From Myxococcus xanthus (GTDB lineage: Bacteria; Myxococcota; Myxococcia; Myxococcales; Myxococcaceae), in contig NZ_FNOH01000007.1 in NCBI RefSeq assembly GCF_900106535.1, positions 248,001-312,000 of the forward strand: a stretch of DNA of 64,000 nt, in the 5' to 3' direction. The position numbers and the translations under genes are program-made. The notes beneath the pieces are model-generated. The model searched no databases. It saw only the letters and a list, made by a program, of their open reading frames with translations, and was not told the origin of the DNA. Of this stretch, positions 8,991 through 21,500 are shown piece by piece (the stretch's first letter is position 1; every line of letters begins with the position of its first letter).

Positions 8991-10496
8991 TTAGTTCCCT
9001 GAGGTCTTCGACTGCTGCGCGGGCACGGTTACCGGCGCGGGCCCACGCGGTGCCGGCGCCTCGGGGCGCGTGAGCGTGCCGGGCATCTCCGCCAGCGCGT
9101 ACGTCATCCACGCCACGGCGGCGGTGCTGCGCGCCAGGTCCTGCGGGTCCACCTTGTCCAGCGTGTCCGCCTCCGTATGGTGCACGTCGAAGTAGCGGCT
9201 GCTGTCCACCTCCACGCCGAAGAAGGGCACGCGCGCGGGCATCAGCGGGCTGATGTCCGCCCCACCCGCCTCGCGCGCGGAGAACTGCGTCACCCCCAGC
9301 GCCGTCAGCGGCGGCAGCCACGGGCGCAGCAGGTCCTGCCCGCCCTCGCCCGCGCGCACGCTGACGCTCACGGGCCGCCCGCCGCCCGCGTCCATCTCCA
9401 GCGCGCCCACGTGCCGGGGCAACTCCGCCGCGTGCGCCTCCGCGTAGGCGCGCCCACCGCGCAGGCCGTTCTCCTCGTTCATGAAGAGCACCACCCGCAC
9501 CGTGCGCCGGGGCGCCTGCGGCAGCTTCGCGATGAGGCGCGCGGCCTCCATCACCATCACCACGCCCGCGCCGTCGTCATGCGCGCCCGTGCCCACGTCC
9601 CACGAATCCAGGTGCGCGCCAATCAGCACGATTTCCTGCGGCTTCTCCCGGCCGCGAATCTCCGCCACGACGTTGGAGGAATCCGCGTCCGGCAGCTCGG
9701 AACTGCCCAGCATCAGCTTCACGCGCACCGGGCCGCCCGCCAGCAGCCGGTGGAGCAGGTCCGCGTCCTCCGTGGCCACCGACGCCGCCGGAATCCGCGG
9801 CCCCTCACTGGGGAAGTTCGTCGCGCCCGTGTGCGGCGTGCGCAGCGACGCCGTGGCAAGCGAGCGCACCAGCGCGCCCACCGCCCCGTGCTTCGCGGCG
9901 GCGGCGGGGCCTCGTGAGCGCAGCCCCGCGAAGCGCCCGTAGTCCGCGGCCACCGTCATGGTGTGGTTGAAGAAGACGAACTTCCCCTTCACCGCCGCGC
10001 CCAGCGACTCCAACTGCTCCAGCGACGTCACCTCCACCACCTCGGCGGTGAGTCCCTCGGGCGCGGTGGGCGGGCTGCCGCCCAGGGCCAGCAGCGCCAG
10101 GGGGTGCCCCCGCGTGCGCTCGGAGGCCAGCACCTCGCCGGACGCCTCGCCTCGCACCCAGTGCGGCACCTTCACCGGCTCCAACCACGCCTTCACCCCG
10201 TCGGCCTTGAAAGAACGCAGCGCCCACTGCACGGCGGCCTCGGCGCCCGGCGACCCCGACAGGCGCGGGCCAATGCCGTCCGTCAGCTCGGCGAGCCGCG
10301 CATAGGCATGGCCATCCGTGAGCGCGGGCCCAATGAGCTTCTCCGCGGTCGCCTGCGCGTACACGGGCGCGGCACGCTTCGCGGTGACGGTGGGCTTCGC
10401 GGGGACGGCCTTGGGCGCCGACTTCGCGGCGGGTGCGGCGGCCGACAGCAACTGGAGCGCGAGGGAAGCGGGCAGGATGAAGGTGGCGACGGGCAA
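8991..10496 (-). CDS. Secreted M28-family zinc metallopeptidase (carboxypeptidase Q-like)
   Basis: Exported peptidase of 501 residues with a hydrophobic signal sequence (about residues 4-24). After a linker come a protease-associated-like insertion (about 115-260) and the M28 catalytic domain. Probable zinc ligands and catalytic residues are visible: His295 in GAHLDSW, bridging Asp307 in GAHDDGAG, Glu341/Glu342 in NEENG, Asp369 in EMDAGG and His440 in DVHHTEADT. The start is TTG at 10496, chosen because GGAGGAC sits right before it and no better ATG precedes the signal peptide. It likely trims peptides in the periplasm or outside the cell, fitting a predatory protein-degrading lifestyle (inference). 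Confidence 0.88.
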   Translation of the reverse strand: MPVATFILPASLALQLLSAAAPAAKSAPKAVPAKPTVTAKRAAPVYAQATAEKLIGPALTDGHAYARLAELTDGIGPRLSGSPGAEAAVQWALRSFKADGVKAWLEPVKVPHWVRGEASGEVLASERTRGHPLALLALGGSPPTAPEGLTAEVVEVTSLEQLESLGAAVKGKFVFFNHTMTVAADYGRFAGLRSRGPAAAAKHGAVGALVRSLATASLRTPHTGATNFPSEGPRIPAASVATEDADLLHRLLAGGPVRVKLMLGSSELPDADSSNVVAEIRGREKPQEIVLIGAHLDSWDVGTGAHDDGAGVVMVMEAARLIAKLPQAPRRTVRVVLFMNEENGLRGGRAYAEAHAAELPRHVGALEMDAGGGRPVSVSVRAGEGGQDLLRPWLPPLTALGVTQFSAREAGGADISPLMPARVPFFGVEVDSSRYFDVHHTEADTLDKVDPQDLARSTAAVAWMTYALAEMPGTLTRPEAPAPRGPAPVTVPAQQSKTSGN

Positions 10497-10947
10497 GGGT
10501 CCTCCAAGGGGAGGCGCTCACTCTCCGTCGAGCCCCTGGGCCTCGCAAGCGACGGTGAGCGTCACCACCGCCCAGAAGCGGACAACGCCCGTGCGTCATG
10601 CAGGCATGGAACCGAGGGGCGGAGCGAGAATCCCAGGGGCCACCGCGCGCCGAGAGGGGGAACGCGGCGCGCGGGGCTCAACTGGGACTTCCACGACGGT
10701 GTCGCTTTTGGGGGAGGCAATCACCGCCGCCGCGTCTCACTCCGAAGAGGAAACGTGGACGGCATGTTGAAGGGCGAGCGAGCGCCCGTCAAGCACGCGC
10801 CCCCTCCGAGCCCATAATCGAACATTCACACCCGGTGAACACAGACGATTCCACTGTCACTGTCCAAATCAGGCAATTCCCCAGGGCCGCCACCGGAAGG
10901 CGGGCATCCCGTGCGGGGCGTGTTACAGGCCGGACAGAGGTAAGCGC
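10497..10947. other. Divergent intergenic region
   Basis: This 451-base stretch separates the leftward M28 peptidase gene from the rightward DUF262 operon and should contain both promoters. The part next to DUF262 (10815-10880) is less G+C-rich than the rest. I see no credible gene, RNA or clear operator in it. Confidence 0.4.
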
Positions 10948-12621
10948 ATGCAATCCACCCTGACGCGGCGGCCCCAGGCGACGGCATTCAGCATCGAGGA
11001 TCTGCTGGACCGCGTCCAGCGCGGTGAGGTGCGGCTGCCCCACTTCCAGCGGCCCCTGCGCTGGGAGGCCGGCGATGTGAGGGATTTGCTCGACAGCGTG
11101 TACCGCGGCTATCCCATTGGCACGCTGCTCTTCTGGAAGCGCGAGGCTCCCGCCGCCAGCGTGAGCTTCGGCCCGGTGCGCATCGACGCGCCCTCCCACA
11201 GCCAGGCGCTGTGGGTGGTGGATGGGCAGCAGCGCATCACCGCGCTGGCCGCGGTGCTCCTCCACCCGGAGCAGGAGCCCGCCGCGCGGGACGGCTTCAC
11301 GCTCTTCTTCGACCTGGATACACACGAAATCGTCCAGCCCGCGCACGGCGAGCCGACGCCTCCGCACTGGCTGCCGCTCAACCGGGTGCTCGACAGCGAG
11401 CAGCTGCTGGGCTGGCTGGACCGCTACCCGGGGCGCGAGAAGAACCCAGAGCACGTGCGCGCGGCCATCCGTCTGGGCAAGGCGGCGCGCGAGTACCAGA
11501 TGCCCGCGTACGTCGTCGAAGCCGCGGAGGAGAAGACGCTGCGCATCATCTTCAAGCGGCTCAACACCTCCGGAAAGCCGCTCACCGACGACGAGGTCTT
11601 CAACGCGCTCTACGGCGGCACCGCGGGCTCGCGACTGCCCAACCTGAAGGCGCTGGCCACCAGCCTGCTGGAGCTGGGCTTCGGCCGCATCGATGAATCC
11701 CTGCTGCTCAAGGCCGTGCTCGCGGTGCGCGGCCTGGACTTCACCCAGGACTTCCAGAAGCAGCTTCGCGAGGAGGACGACCTCACGCAGACGCTGCTCC
11801 AGACGGAAGCGGCCCTGCGCAGCGTCATCGTCTTCCTCAAGCGCGACGCGGGAATCCCCCACGGGCGCCTGCTGACGAACCCGCTCTACTTCGTGCTGCT
11901 CGCGCGCTTCTTCCACCTGCACCCGGAGCCGTCGCCGCGCACGCGGGACTTGCTCGCGCGTGGGTTCTGGCGCGGCAGCCTGGTGGACAGCTTCCTCGAC
12001 AGCCGGGCCCTGTCGCCACAGGAGTTGCTGGCCGCCATCGGCCCCGACGAGGAGCAATCCGTCCAGTCCCTGCTGGCGCAGGTGCGGCCCCTGTCCGACG
12101 AATGGCTGGCCCAGCACGCGCAGCCCGCGACGTTCGGCCTCGCGCTGCGCTCGCGGGGCATGGCCCTCAATGCCTTGTACGCGCTCCAGCCGCGGCACCT
12201 GCGCACCGGCGCCCTGCTGGAGCCGTCCCAGCTCTTCAGCGACACCGACCCCGCCAGCCTCAGCCCCGTGCTCAAGTCCCTCACCGTGCAGGAGCCCGAC
12301 GCCGAGCTGAAGCTGGACCCCGCGCTGTACCGCTCCTTCCTCTACACCCCCGCCAACTACCTGATGCACCCGCCCCTGCCCGGTCAGCCCCTGCTGGACG
12401 TGCTGCGGGACGAGCCCGCGCCGCCGCCCGAGGTCCTCCAGAGCCAGGCCATCACCCCCGCCATGCGCGACACGCTGCGCGAGGGCGGCACGCTCGAATT
12501 CCTCATGCAGCGCATGGAGCTCATCGATAGACACATCATCGAGTTCCTGCGGGCCCGCACCCGCTACGAGGAGTCGGACCGTCCGTCCCTCCAATCGCTG
12601 GTCGTCGAGGAGGAGGACTGA
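10948..12621 (+). CDS. DUF262-family protein (GmrSD N-domain/ParB-like) without HNH domain
   Basis: Protein of 557 residues with the DUF262 hallmark LPHFQRPLRWEAGDVRDLL (about 30-48), then GYPIGTLLFW and the DGQQR motif (92-96), which in related ParB/Srx-fold proteins is the nucleotide-binding and catalytic site. The helical C-terminal part ends in FLMQRMELIDRHIIEFL, as in single-domain DUF262 proteins; no DUF1524/HNH nuclease motif is seen. DUF262 proteins are frequent in anti-phage islands, where they can cut or sense modified DNA with NTP use. It starts with ATG preceded by AGAGGTAAG. The stop is one base before the HipA-like gene, so the two are almost certainly an operon. Confidence 0.8.
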   Translation: MQSTLTRRPQATAFSIEDLLDRVQRGEVRLPHFQRPLRWEAGDVRDLLDSVYRGYPIGTLLFWKREAPAASVSFGPVRIDAPSHSQALWVVDGQQRITALAAVLLHPEQEPAARDGFTLFFDLDTHEIVQPAHGEPTPPHWLPLNRVLDSEQLLGWLDRYPGREKNPEHVRAAIRLGKAAREYQMPAYVVEAAEEKTLRIIFKRLNTSGKPLTDDEVFNALYGGTAGSRLPNLKALATSLLELGFGRIDESLLLKAVLAVRGLDFTQDFQKQLREEDDLTQTLLQTEAALRSVIVFLKRDAGIPHGRLLTNPLYFVLLARFFHLHPEPSPRTRDLLARGFWRGSLVDSFLDSRALSPQELLAAIGPDEEQSVQSLLAQVRPLSDEWLAQHAQPATFGLALRSRGMALNALYALQPRHLRTGALLEPSQLFSDTDPASLSPVLKSLTVQEPDAELKLDPALYRSFLYTPANYLMHPPLPGQPLLDVLRDEPAPPPEVLQSQAITPAMRDTLREGGTLEFLMQRMELIDRHIIEFLRARTRYEESDRPSLQSLVVEEED

Positions 12622-12622
12622 C

Positions 12623-13852
12623 TTGGAGCCCACCCGCACCACGGCCGGAATCCTCGACGTCCACCTGGGCGACGTCCACGTCGGCACGCTGACGCTGCTG
12701 GAGGACGAACGCATCGAGTTCGTCATCGCGGAGGAGTACCGCCAGCGCTACCCACGCCCGGTGCTGGGACAGATTTTCGAGGACGACCTCTCGCGCCGGC
12801 ACGTCAGCCGCCTGCGCCTGCCTTCGTACTTCTCCAACCTGCTCCCGGAAGGCTCGCTGCGCGAGCTCATCGCCGAACGCGAGCAGGTGGCCCGCCAGCG
12901 CGAGTTCTTCCTCATCGCGCGGCTGGGTGAGGACCTGCCCGGCGCCATCGTCGTGCGGCCCGCCAGCGTGCTGTCACTCAGCGGAATGGAGCCGCTGGAG
13001 GAGCCCCAGCCGCCCCACGCGCCGCAGGAGCAGGAGCCGCTGCGCTTCTCACTGGCGGGCGTGCAGCTCAAGTTCTCCATGCTGCGCCGGGACAAGGCGA
13101 TGACGCTCCCGGCGGGTGGACGCGGCGGCAACTGGATTGTGAAGCTGCCGGACAACCGCTACGACCGCGTCCCGGAGAACGAGTTCTCCATGATGACGTG
13201 GGCCCGCGCCGCCGGCATCACCGTCCCCGAAGTGGCGCTGCTGGACGTGGCCGACATCCAGGGCCTGCCCGAAGGCATCACCCTGCGCGAGAACGTGGCC
13301 TACGCCGTGCGCCGCTTCGACCGCCCCGAGCCCGGCCGCCGGGTCCACATGGAGGACCTGACGCAGGTGCTGGGGCTGTACGCGGATGAGAAGTACAAGA
13401 AGTACAACTACGAGACGGTCGCCAACGTCATCTACAAGGTCGCCGGACTGGACGCGCTGCACGAGTTCCTGCGGCGGCTGGTGTTCATCACCGTCATTGG
13501 CAACGGGGACGCGCACCACAAGAACTGGTCCCTGCTCTACCCGGACGGCACCCGCGCCACGCTGTCACCCGCGTACGACTTGGTGTCCACGCTCCAGTAC
13601 ATGCCGGCGGACACGCTCGCGCTCAACTTCGCGAAGTCAAAGCGCTTCGAGGACATCTCCCTGGGCAGCTTCGAACGGCTGGCGCGCAAGCTGGCGCTGC
13701 CCCCCAGCGACGTGCTGCCGGTGGTGAAGTCCGCGGTGGAAGCGTCGCTCGACACCTGGTCCTCGCTTCACGCGCAACTGCCCCTGCCGGATGAGAGCCG
13801 CCGCCGCATCGAAGCCCACTGGAAGCGCGTGCCCCTGCTCCAGGGGCAATGA
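12623..13852 (+). CDS. HipA-family Ser/Thr kinase toxin
   Basis: Protein of 409 residues with the two HipA parts: N-terminal HipA_N (about 8-115, including LPSYFSNLLPEG) and the kinase domain (about 140-380). Visible functional residues are Lys150 in SLAGVQLKFS, Lys174 in WIVKLP, the catalytic loop GNGDAHHKN (Asp296, Asn301) and the DFG-equivalent Asp319 in AYDLVS. HipA kinases phosphorylate aminoacyl-tRNA synthetases and cause growth arrest. The start is TTG at 12623 with GGAGGAGGA five bases upstream. The usual HipB partner (small HTH antitoxin) is absent; DUF262 lies in its place one base upstream and a methyltransferase follows after 13 bases. Confidence 0.85.
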   Translation: MEPTRTTAGILDVHLGDVHVGTLTLLEDERIEFVIAEEYRQRYPRPVLGQIFEDDLSRRHVSRLRLPSYFSNLLPEGSLRELIAEREQVARQREFFLIARLGEDLPGAIVVRPASVLSLSGMEPLEEPQPPHAPQEQEPLRFSLAGVQLKFSMLRRDKAMTLPAGGRGGNWIVKLPDNRYDRVPENEFSMMTWARAAGITVPEVALLDVADIQGLPEGITLRENVAYAVRRFDRPEPGRRVHMEDLTQVLGLYADEKYKKYNYETVANVIYKVAGLDALHEFLRRLVFITVIGNGDAHHKNWSLLYPDGTRATLSPAYDLVSTLQYMPADTLALNFAKSKRFEDISLGSFERLARKLALPPSDVLPVVKSAVEASLDTWSSLHAQLPLPDESRRRIEAHWKRVPLLQGQ

Positions 13853-13865
13853 ACCGGGGCCCGCC

Positions 13866-14612
13866 ATGAGCGAAGACGCCTTCTTCACCGTCTATGGCAA
13901 CCTGCCCCGTCACGGCCCTGGCAGCGACGACTGCACCCGGGAGGCCCTGCGACGGCTGCCTCCGCTGCCACCGCACCCGCGCGTGGTGGACCTCGGCTGT
14001 GGCGCGGGCGCGCAGACGCTGGTGCTCGCCGAGGCACTGCGCACCCGGGTCATCGCGGTGGACCTGCACGAGCCCTTCCTCGACCAACTCAAGGCACGAG
14101 CGCGCGAGCGGGGCCTGGACGCGCTCATCGACGTTCAGCGGCAGGACATGGGCGCACTGTCGCTGCCCGAGGCTTCCTTTGACCTCCTCTGGTCCGAAGG
14201 CGCCATCTACCACCTGGGCTTCGGTCCGGGACTGCGGCGCTGGCGCCCGCTGCTCGCGCCCGGCGGCCTGGCTGCCGTCACCGAATGCACCTGGCTGACC
14301 GATGAGCGCCCCGACGAAATCGCGCGCTTCTGGGGTGAGGTCTACCCCACCATGGGTACGGTTTTGGAGAACCGCGCCGCCGCGGAAACCGCGGGCTACG
14401 AGGTGCTCGACACCTTCACCCTTCCCGCCTCCGCATGGTGGGACACCTACTACACGCCCCTGCTCCAGCGCGTCGCACACCTGCGCGCCCACGGTGATGC
14501 GTCATTGGAAGACGCGCTCTCGGCCGCCGAGCAGGAGACCCGCCTTTATCGCCAGTACGAACACACCTACGGCTACGTGTTCCATCTGTTACGCAACCCG
14601 TCAGCGCTTTGA
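13866..14612 (+). CDS. Class I SAM-dependent methyltransferase
   Basis: Protein of 248 residues with a Rossmann methyltransferase fold: motif I DLGCGAGAQT (about residues 40-49), acidic loop AVDLHEPF, motif for strand 4 LLWSEGAIYHLGF and post-motif LAPGGLAAVTE. The substrate is unknown; the aromatic C-terminal part (WWDTYYTPLL) suggests a small molecule rather than DNA, and there is no DNA-methylase N/DPPY motif. It begins 13 bases after the HipA-like gene and is likely the third gene of the operon, though a housekeeping passenger role cannot be excluded. Confidence 0.78.
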   Translation: MSEDAFFTVYGNLPRHGPGSDDCTREALRRLPPLPPHPRVVDLGCGAGAQTLVLAEALRTRVIAVDLHEPFLDQLKARARERGLDALIDVQRQDMGALSLPEASFDLLWSEGAIYHLGFGPGLRRWRPLLAPGGLAAVTECTWLTDERPDEIARFWGEVYPTMGTVLENRAAAETAGYEVLDTFTLPASAWWDTYYTPLLQRVAHLRAHGDASLEDALSAAEQETRLYRQYEHTYGYVFHLLRNPSAL

Positions 14613-14777
14613 CTCCGCGTACGAGCGACCTCATCCATAAAATCAGGACATGCAATTTTTCCACAAATAGTGTCTATGTCCCGGAAAGCGCAAAGGCGTC
14701 TACGAACACCTCGCATGCCATGACCCGGCCTTCCCCCCAAGCCGGCGTTGGCTGCGCCCTGGCAACCCAAGGGAAGC

Positions 14778-17054
<2,277 letters not shown>

Positions 17055-17096
17055 CGCCGGGCGTCCTCCCGGCCCAACTGTGAAAGGAGTCCTCGG

Positions 17097-18173
17097 GTGA
17101 TTGACGGCAACTTCGTCATCGATGCGGTGACACACGCCTACAACCTCCATCCCACGAACTACCGCGCCGGCAAGTACGCCGAGTCGCTCGCGGGACTCAT
17201 CTGGGGGCTGCACAGCGGACTGTCTGGGGACACGCACCGCGTCCCCACGGCGGAAGGCTTCCTGAAGAACTGGTCCGTGAAGGAGCTGGCGCACCTGCTC
17301 TTCGTGGAGAGCGGCGTCGACCTGGCGGTGCACCACGTGCTGCCGCTCCAGACGCTGTACCACGACGGACTGTGCTCCTATGAGAAGACGCTGGAGATTC
17401 ACCGCAACTATCCCCACCGCTTCCTGGTGTACGCGGGCGTGGACCCGCTGCGCGGCACGGCGGCGCTGGATGATTTGGAGCAGCAGTACGAAACGCTCAA
17501 GCCCAGCGGCCTGAAGCTCTACCCGGCGGCGTGGCTGGGCGACAAGTTCCGCCACACGGGCTGGCGCATGGATGACCCGACCATCGCCTTCCCGCTCTTC
17601 GAGCGGGCGCAGAAGCTGGGCATCAAGAACATCGCCGTGCACAAGGGCCTGCCCATGGGCGCGGTGCCGCTGGAGCCCTACAAGGTGGATGACATCGGCG
17701 GGGCGGCGGATGCCTTCCCCGACCTGAACTTCGAAATCGTCCACGGCGGCATGGCCTTCCTGGACGAGACGGGCATGCAGCTGTCGCTGTTCCCCAACGT
17801 GTATGTGAACCTGGAAGTGACGGGCGCGCTCATCGTGAAGCGTGAACGCTGGTTCGCCGAGTCCCTGGCGGCGCTGCTGAAGTGGGCCGGCCCGGAGAAA
17901 ATCATGTGGGGCTCCGGGACGGTGTTCAGCCACCCGCACCCGGCGCTGCACAAGTTCTGGCATGAGTTCCAGCTGCCGGACGACCTAGTGCAGGTGGCGG
18001 GCATGCAGGTGACGCCGGATGTGAAGCGGATGATTCTGGGCGGCAACTACGCGCGCTACGCGGGCGTGGACGTGGAGTCGGTGAAGAAGAAGATTGCCAA
18101 CGACACGTTCGCCAAGCTGAGGGCACGCGGCGACATCCAGCCGTACGGCTACCGGGAGAGCCTGTATGAGTGA
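17097..18173 (+). CDS. Amidohydrolase 2 family (ACMSD-like) hydrolase or decarboxylase
   Basis: Protein of 358 residues with a TIM-barrel amidohydrolase layout: the start (FVIDAVTHAYNLHP) supplies the first metal-binding histidines, KLYPAAW and IAVHKGLPMG follow on later strands, then EIVHGGMAFLDE, and MWGSGTVFSHPHP is near the position of the usual final Asp-containing strand. Such enzymes decarboxylate or hydrolyse aromatic and ring substrates; the substrate here is unknown. The start is GTG at 17097 with AAAGGAG upstream. The stop overlaps the next gene by eight bases, so it is coupled to a DUF59 iron-sulfur assembly-type protein, hinting at a metal-dependent aromatic degradation step. Confidence 0.75.
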   Translation: MIDGNFVIDAVTHAYNLHPTNYRAGKYAESLAGLIWGLHSGLSGDTHRVPTAEGFLKNWSVKELAHLLFVESGVDLAVHHVLPLQTLYHDGLCSYEKTLEIHRNYPHRFLVYAGVDPLRGTAALDDLEQQYETLKPSGLKLYPAAWLGDKFRHTGWRMDDPTIAFPLFERAQKLGIKNIAVHKGLPMGAVPLEPYKVDDIGGAADAFPDLNFEIVHGGMAFLDETGMQLSLFPNVYVNLEVTGALIVKRERWFAESLAALLKWAGPEKIMWGSGTVFSHPHPALHKFWHEFQLPDDLVQVAGMQVTPDVKRMILGGNYARYAGVDVESVKKKIANDTFAKLRARGDIQPYGYRESLYE

Positions 18174-18534
18174 GCAGGCCCTGCGCGAGCGCATCCAGGA
18201 CATCCCCGACCCGTGCAGCTGCGCCACGGGCGTGCCGCTGGGCATCGGGGAGATGGGGCTGATTGAGTCGGTGAAGCGCACGGAGGGCCAGGTGACGGTG
18301 CGCCTGCACATCACCTCGCCCATGTGCATGATGGCCGCCTACTTCATGCGGGAAATCGAGCAGCGGTTGCTGACGGTGGACGGTGTCACCGCGGTGAACG
18401 TGGAGTTCGACCACGACCTGAAGTGGACGCCGCAGGACATCGAGCCGGAGGCCCGCCAGCGGCTCGCGGCCAGGCGCATCACCATGCTGGGTGGCCGCCT
18501 GCTGCCCCAGGACTCGGCGCAGCGCCGCTCCTGA
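18166..18534 (+). CDS. MIP18/DUF59-family metal-sulfur cluster assembly protein
   Basis: Small protein of 122 residues of the DUF59 (MIP18, PaaD, SufT) family. The family start IxDP appears as DIPDPCSCATGVPLG, and the conserved reactive Cys lies in ITSPMCMM. The extra Cys pair near the start (DPCSC) resembles PaaD-like members linked to oxygenases. Such proteins help deliver Fe-S clusters to partner enzymes. The ATG overlaps the amidohydrolase stop by eight bases, which implies co-translation and a shared pathway; no oxygenase is adjacent. Confidence 0.75.
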   Translation: MSEQALRERIQDIPDPCSCATGVPLGIGEMGLIESVKRTEGQVTVRLHITSPMCMMAAYFMREIEQRLLTVDGVTAVNVEFDHDLKWTPQDIEPEARQRLAARRITMLGGRLLPQDSAQRRS

Positions 18535-18544
18535 GGGGTAATGC

Positions 18545-18577
18545 GGCGCTGGCGGGAAGCCTCCACCCGCCAGCGCC
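18545..18577. terminator. Strong bidirectional hairpin between convergent genes
   Basis: GGCGCTGGCGGG (18545-18556) and CCCGCCAGCGCC (18566-18577) form a perfect 12-bp stem with a 9-base loop, placed between the convergent DUF59 and RND pump genes. No T tract follows on either strand, so it may stop polymerase by structure alone or protect 3' ends. Confidence 0.65.
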
Positions 18578-18585
18578 TGGCCGCG

Positions 18586-21500
18586 CTAGCTGTTCTCCGC
18601 GGGCGCGTGCTTCACGAGGGGAGCCGGGCTCGCCGACTCGCGCCGTTTGAGCAGGCTCCGCACGGCGACGTAGAACGCGGGCACCAGGAAGATGGCCAGG
18701 ACGGTGCCTGACACCATGCCGCCGAACACGCCCGTGCCGATGGCCCGCTGCGTCTCCGCGCTCGCGCCGCTGGCCACCACCAGCGGCACCACGCCGAGGG
18801 CGAAGGCGAGTGACGTCATCAGGATGGGACGGAAACGCAGCCGCGCCGCCTCCACCGCGGCCTGGAGCGGTGAGCGTCCCTGCTCCTCGAGCTGCTTCGC
18901 GAACTCGACGATGAGAATCGCGTTCTTCGCGGACAGGCCGATGATGGTGATGAGGCCCACCTTGAAGAAGATGTCGTTCATCAACCCGCGAGACATCACG
19001 GCCGCCAGCGCGCCGATGAGTCCCAGCGGCACGACGAGCATGACCGACAGCGGAATCGACCAGCTCTCGTAGAGCGCCGCCAGCACCAGGAAGACGACGA
19101 GCATCGACAGCGCCAGGAGGATGGGCGCCTCCGAGCCGGAGAGCCGCTCCTGATAGGAGAGCCCCGTCCACTCCACCGCGAAGCCGGGTGGTAGTTCGCC
19201 CGCGATGCGCTCCATCTCCGCCATGGCGTCACCGCTGCTGAAGCCCGGTGCCGCCGCCCCGGCGATGCGCACGGCGGGGTAGCCGTTGTAGCGGACCAAC
19301 TGCATGGGCCCCCGCTCCCAGACGGGCTCGGCCACCGAGGACAGGGGCACCATCTGCCCGCGCGCGTTGCGCACGGGGAGCTTGAGCACGTCCTCCACCT
19401 GCATGCGGGACTCCGCGCGCGCCTGCAGGATGATTTGCTGCATGTAGCCCTTGTTGGGGAAGTCGTTGACGTACGTCGACCCCAGCGCGGTGGAGATAAC
19501 CGAGTTGATTTCCGCGAACGACACACCGAGCGCCGCCGCGCGCTCACGGTCCACCTGGATTCGCACCGTCGAGCCGTCCGGCAACCCCTCCTGATAGGGG
19601 AAGGCGATGACCGGACTGTCCGAGGCGCGCCGGAGGACGTGGTTCATGGCGTCGTTGAGCGCCTGCGGGCCGTGTCCGGCACGGTCCTCCAGCCGCATGG
19701 CGAAGCCCGCGCTGTTGCCGAGCCCGTCCACCGCGGGCGGCAGCACGTTGATGACCATGCCCTCCCTCGGAGAGGCGAAGCGCGCGTTGGCGGCGGCGAC
19801 CTCACCCGCCGCCGTCTCCCCCTGGCGCTCGTCCCAGTCGCGCATCATCACGAACATGAGGCCAGCGTTCGCCCCCGAGCCGAAGAAGCCGAAGCCCTGG
19901 ATGGTCAGCACGTCCTGGATGCCCTCGCGCTCGCTCAAGAAGGCCTCCAGCTCCCCGAGCACGCTGTTCGTCCGCTCGGCCGTGGCGTCCGACGGGAGCT
20001 GCACCGAGACGTTGAGGAACCCCTGGTCCTCCTCCGGGAAGAAGGCGCCCGGCAGCCGCCAGAACGCCAGGGCCACCATGGCGACCACCACGGCGTACGC
20101 GAAGAACGCCCGGCCCAGACGCCCGACAATGGCCCGGGTCCAGTTCGCATAGCGCCCCGTCACCCGCTCCAGGAGCCGGTTGAAACCGCCGAAGAAGCCG
20201 CGGCGCTTCCCCGCGTGGCCGGGCTCCACCGGGCGCAGCAGCGTCGCGCAGAGCGCCGGGGTGAGCGTGAGCGCGAGGAACGCGGAGAAGAGAATCGACA
20301 CGGCCATCGCCAGGCTGAACTGGCGGTAGATGGTGCCGACGGAGCCCGTGGCGAACGCCATGGGGATGAACACGGACGTGAGCACCAGGGTGATGCCGAT
20401 GACGGCGCCCGTGATTTCCTTCATCGCCTTCTTCGTGGCCTCGAGGGGAGAAAGCCCCTCCTCCGCCATGAGGCGCTCGACGTTCTCGACCACGACGATG
20501 GCGTCATCGACGATGATGCCAATCGCCAGCACCATGCCGAACATCGTCAGCACGTTGATGGAGAACCCCGACGCCAGCATCACCGCGAAGGTTCCCAGCA
20601 GCGCGATGGGCGCGACGATGGCGGGAATCAACGTGTAACGCACGCTCTGCAGGAAGAGATACATCACCGCGAAGACGAGCAGCATCGCCTCGAAGAAGGT
20701 CTGGACGACCTTCTGGATGGAGACGCGCACGAACGGCGCCGCGTCGTACGGAATCGTGTACTCGACGCCCGCGGGAAAGGCCCGGGAGAGGTCCGCCATC
20801 CGCTCGCGGATGCGCTCGGAGGTATCGAGCGCGTTCGCCCCCGGGGCCAGCTGCACGCCGAACGTGGCGGCGTTCTTCCCATTCTGCCGGGTGGACGAGG
20901 CGTAGCTCTGGGGCCCCAGCTCCACCTTGGCGAGTTCCTTGAGCAGCACGTTCGAGCCATCCGGATTGGCCCGGATGATGACGCGCTCGAAGTCCGCGAC
21001 GTCCAGGAGCTGCCCCTGGAGCATCAGGGGGGTGGTGACGCGCTGGCCTGGAACCGCGGGCATGTCCCCCAGCCGTCCGGGAGAGGCCTCCGCGTTCTGT
21101 GCGCGAATCGCCGCCGCGACCTCATCCACGGAGATTCCGTGCGAGATGAGCCGCTCCGGGTCCAACCAGACGCGCAGCGCGCGGGCCGGCGTGAAGAGCT
21201 GGACGCGCCCCACGCCGGGCACGCGGCGCAGGTCCTCGACCACGTTGCGGCTCAGGAAGTCCCCCAGCTCGGCCTCGTCGTAGCGGCCGTCGCTCGACAC
21301 GAGCGTGGAGAAGAGCAGGAAGTTGGTGGTGGTCGTCTCCACCTGGAGCCCGAGCTGCCGGACCATCTGCGGCAGCCGCGATTCGACGGTCTTCAGACGG
21401 TTCTGGATGTCGACCTGCGCCAGGTCCGGGTCCGTTCCGGGCGCGAACGTCACCACGATTTGCGCGATGCCCGACGTGTCGCTCGACGACTCGAAGTACA

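Noticed and set aside
10789-12726. 645-residue minus-strand frame opposite the DUF262 gene
   Set aside because: Same antisense artefact; DUF262 motifs are on the plus strand.
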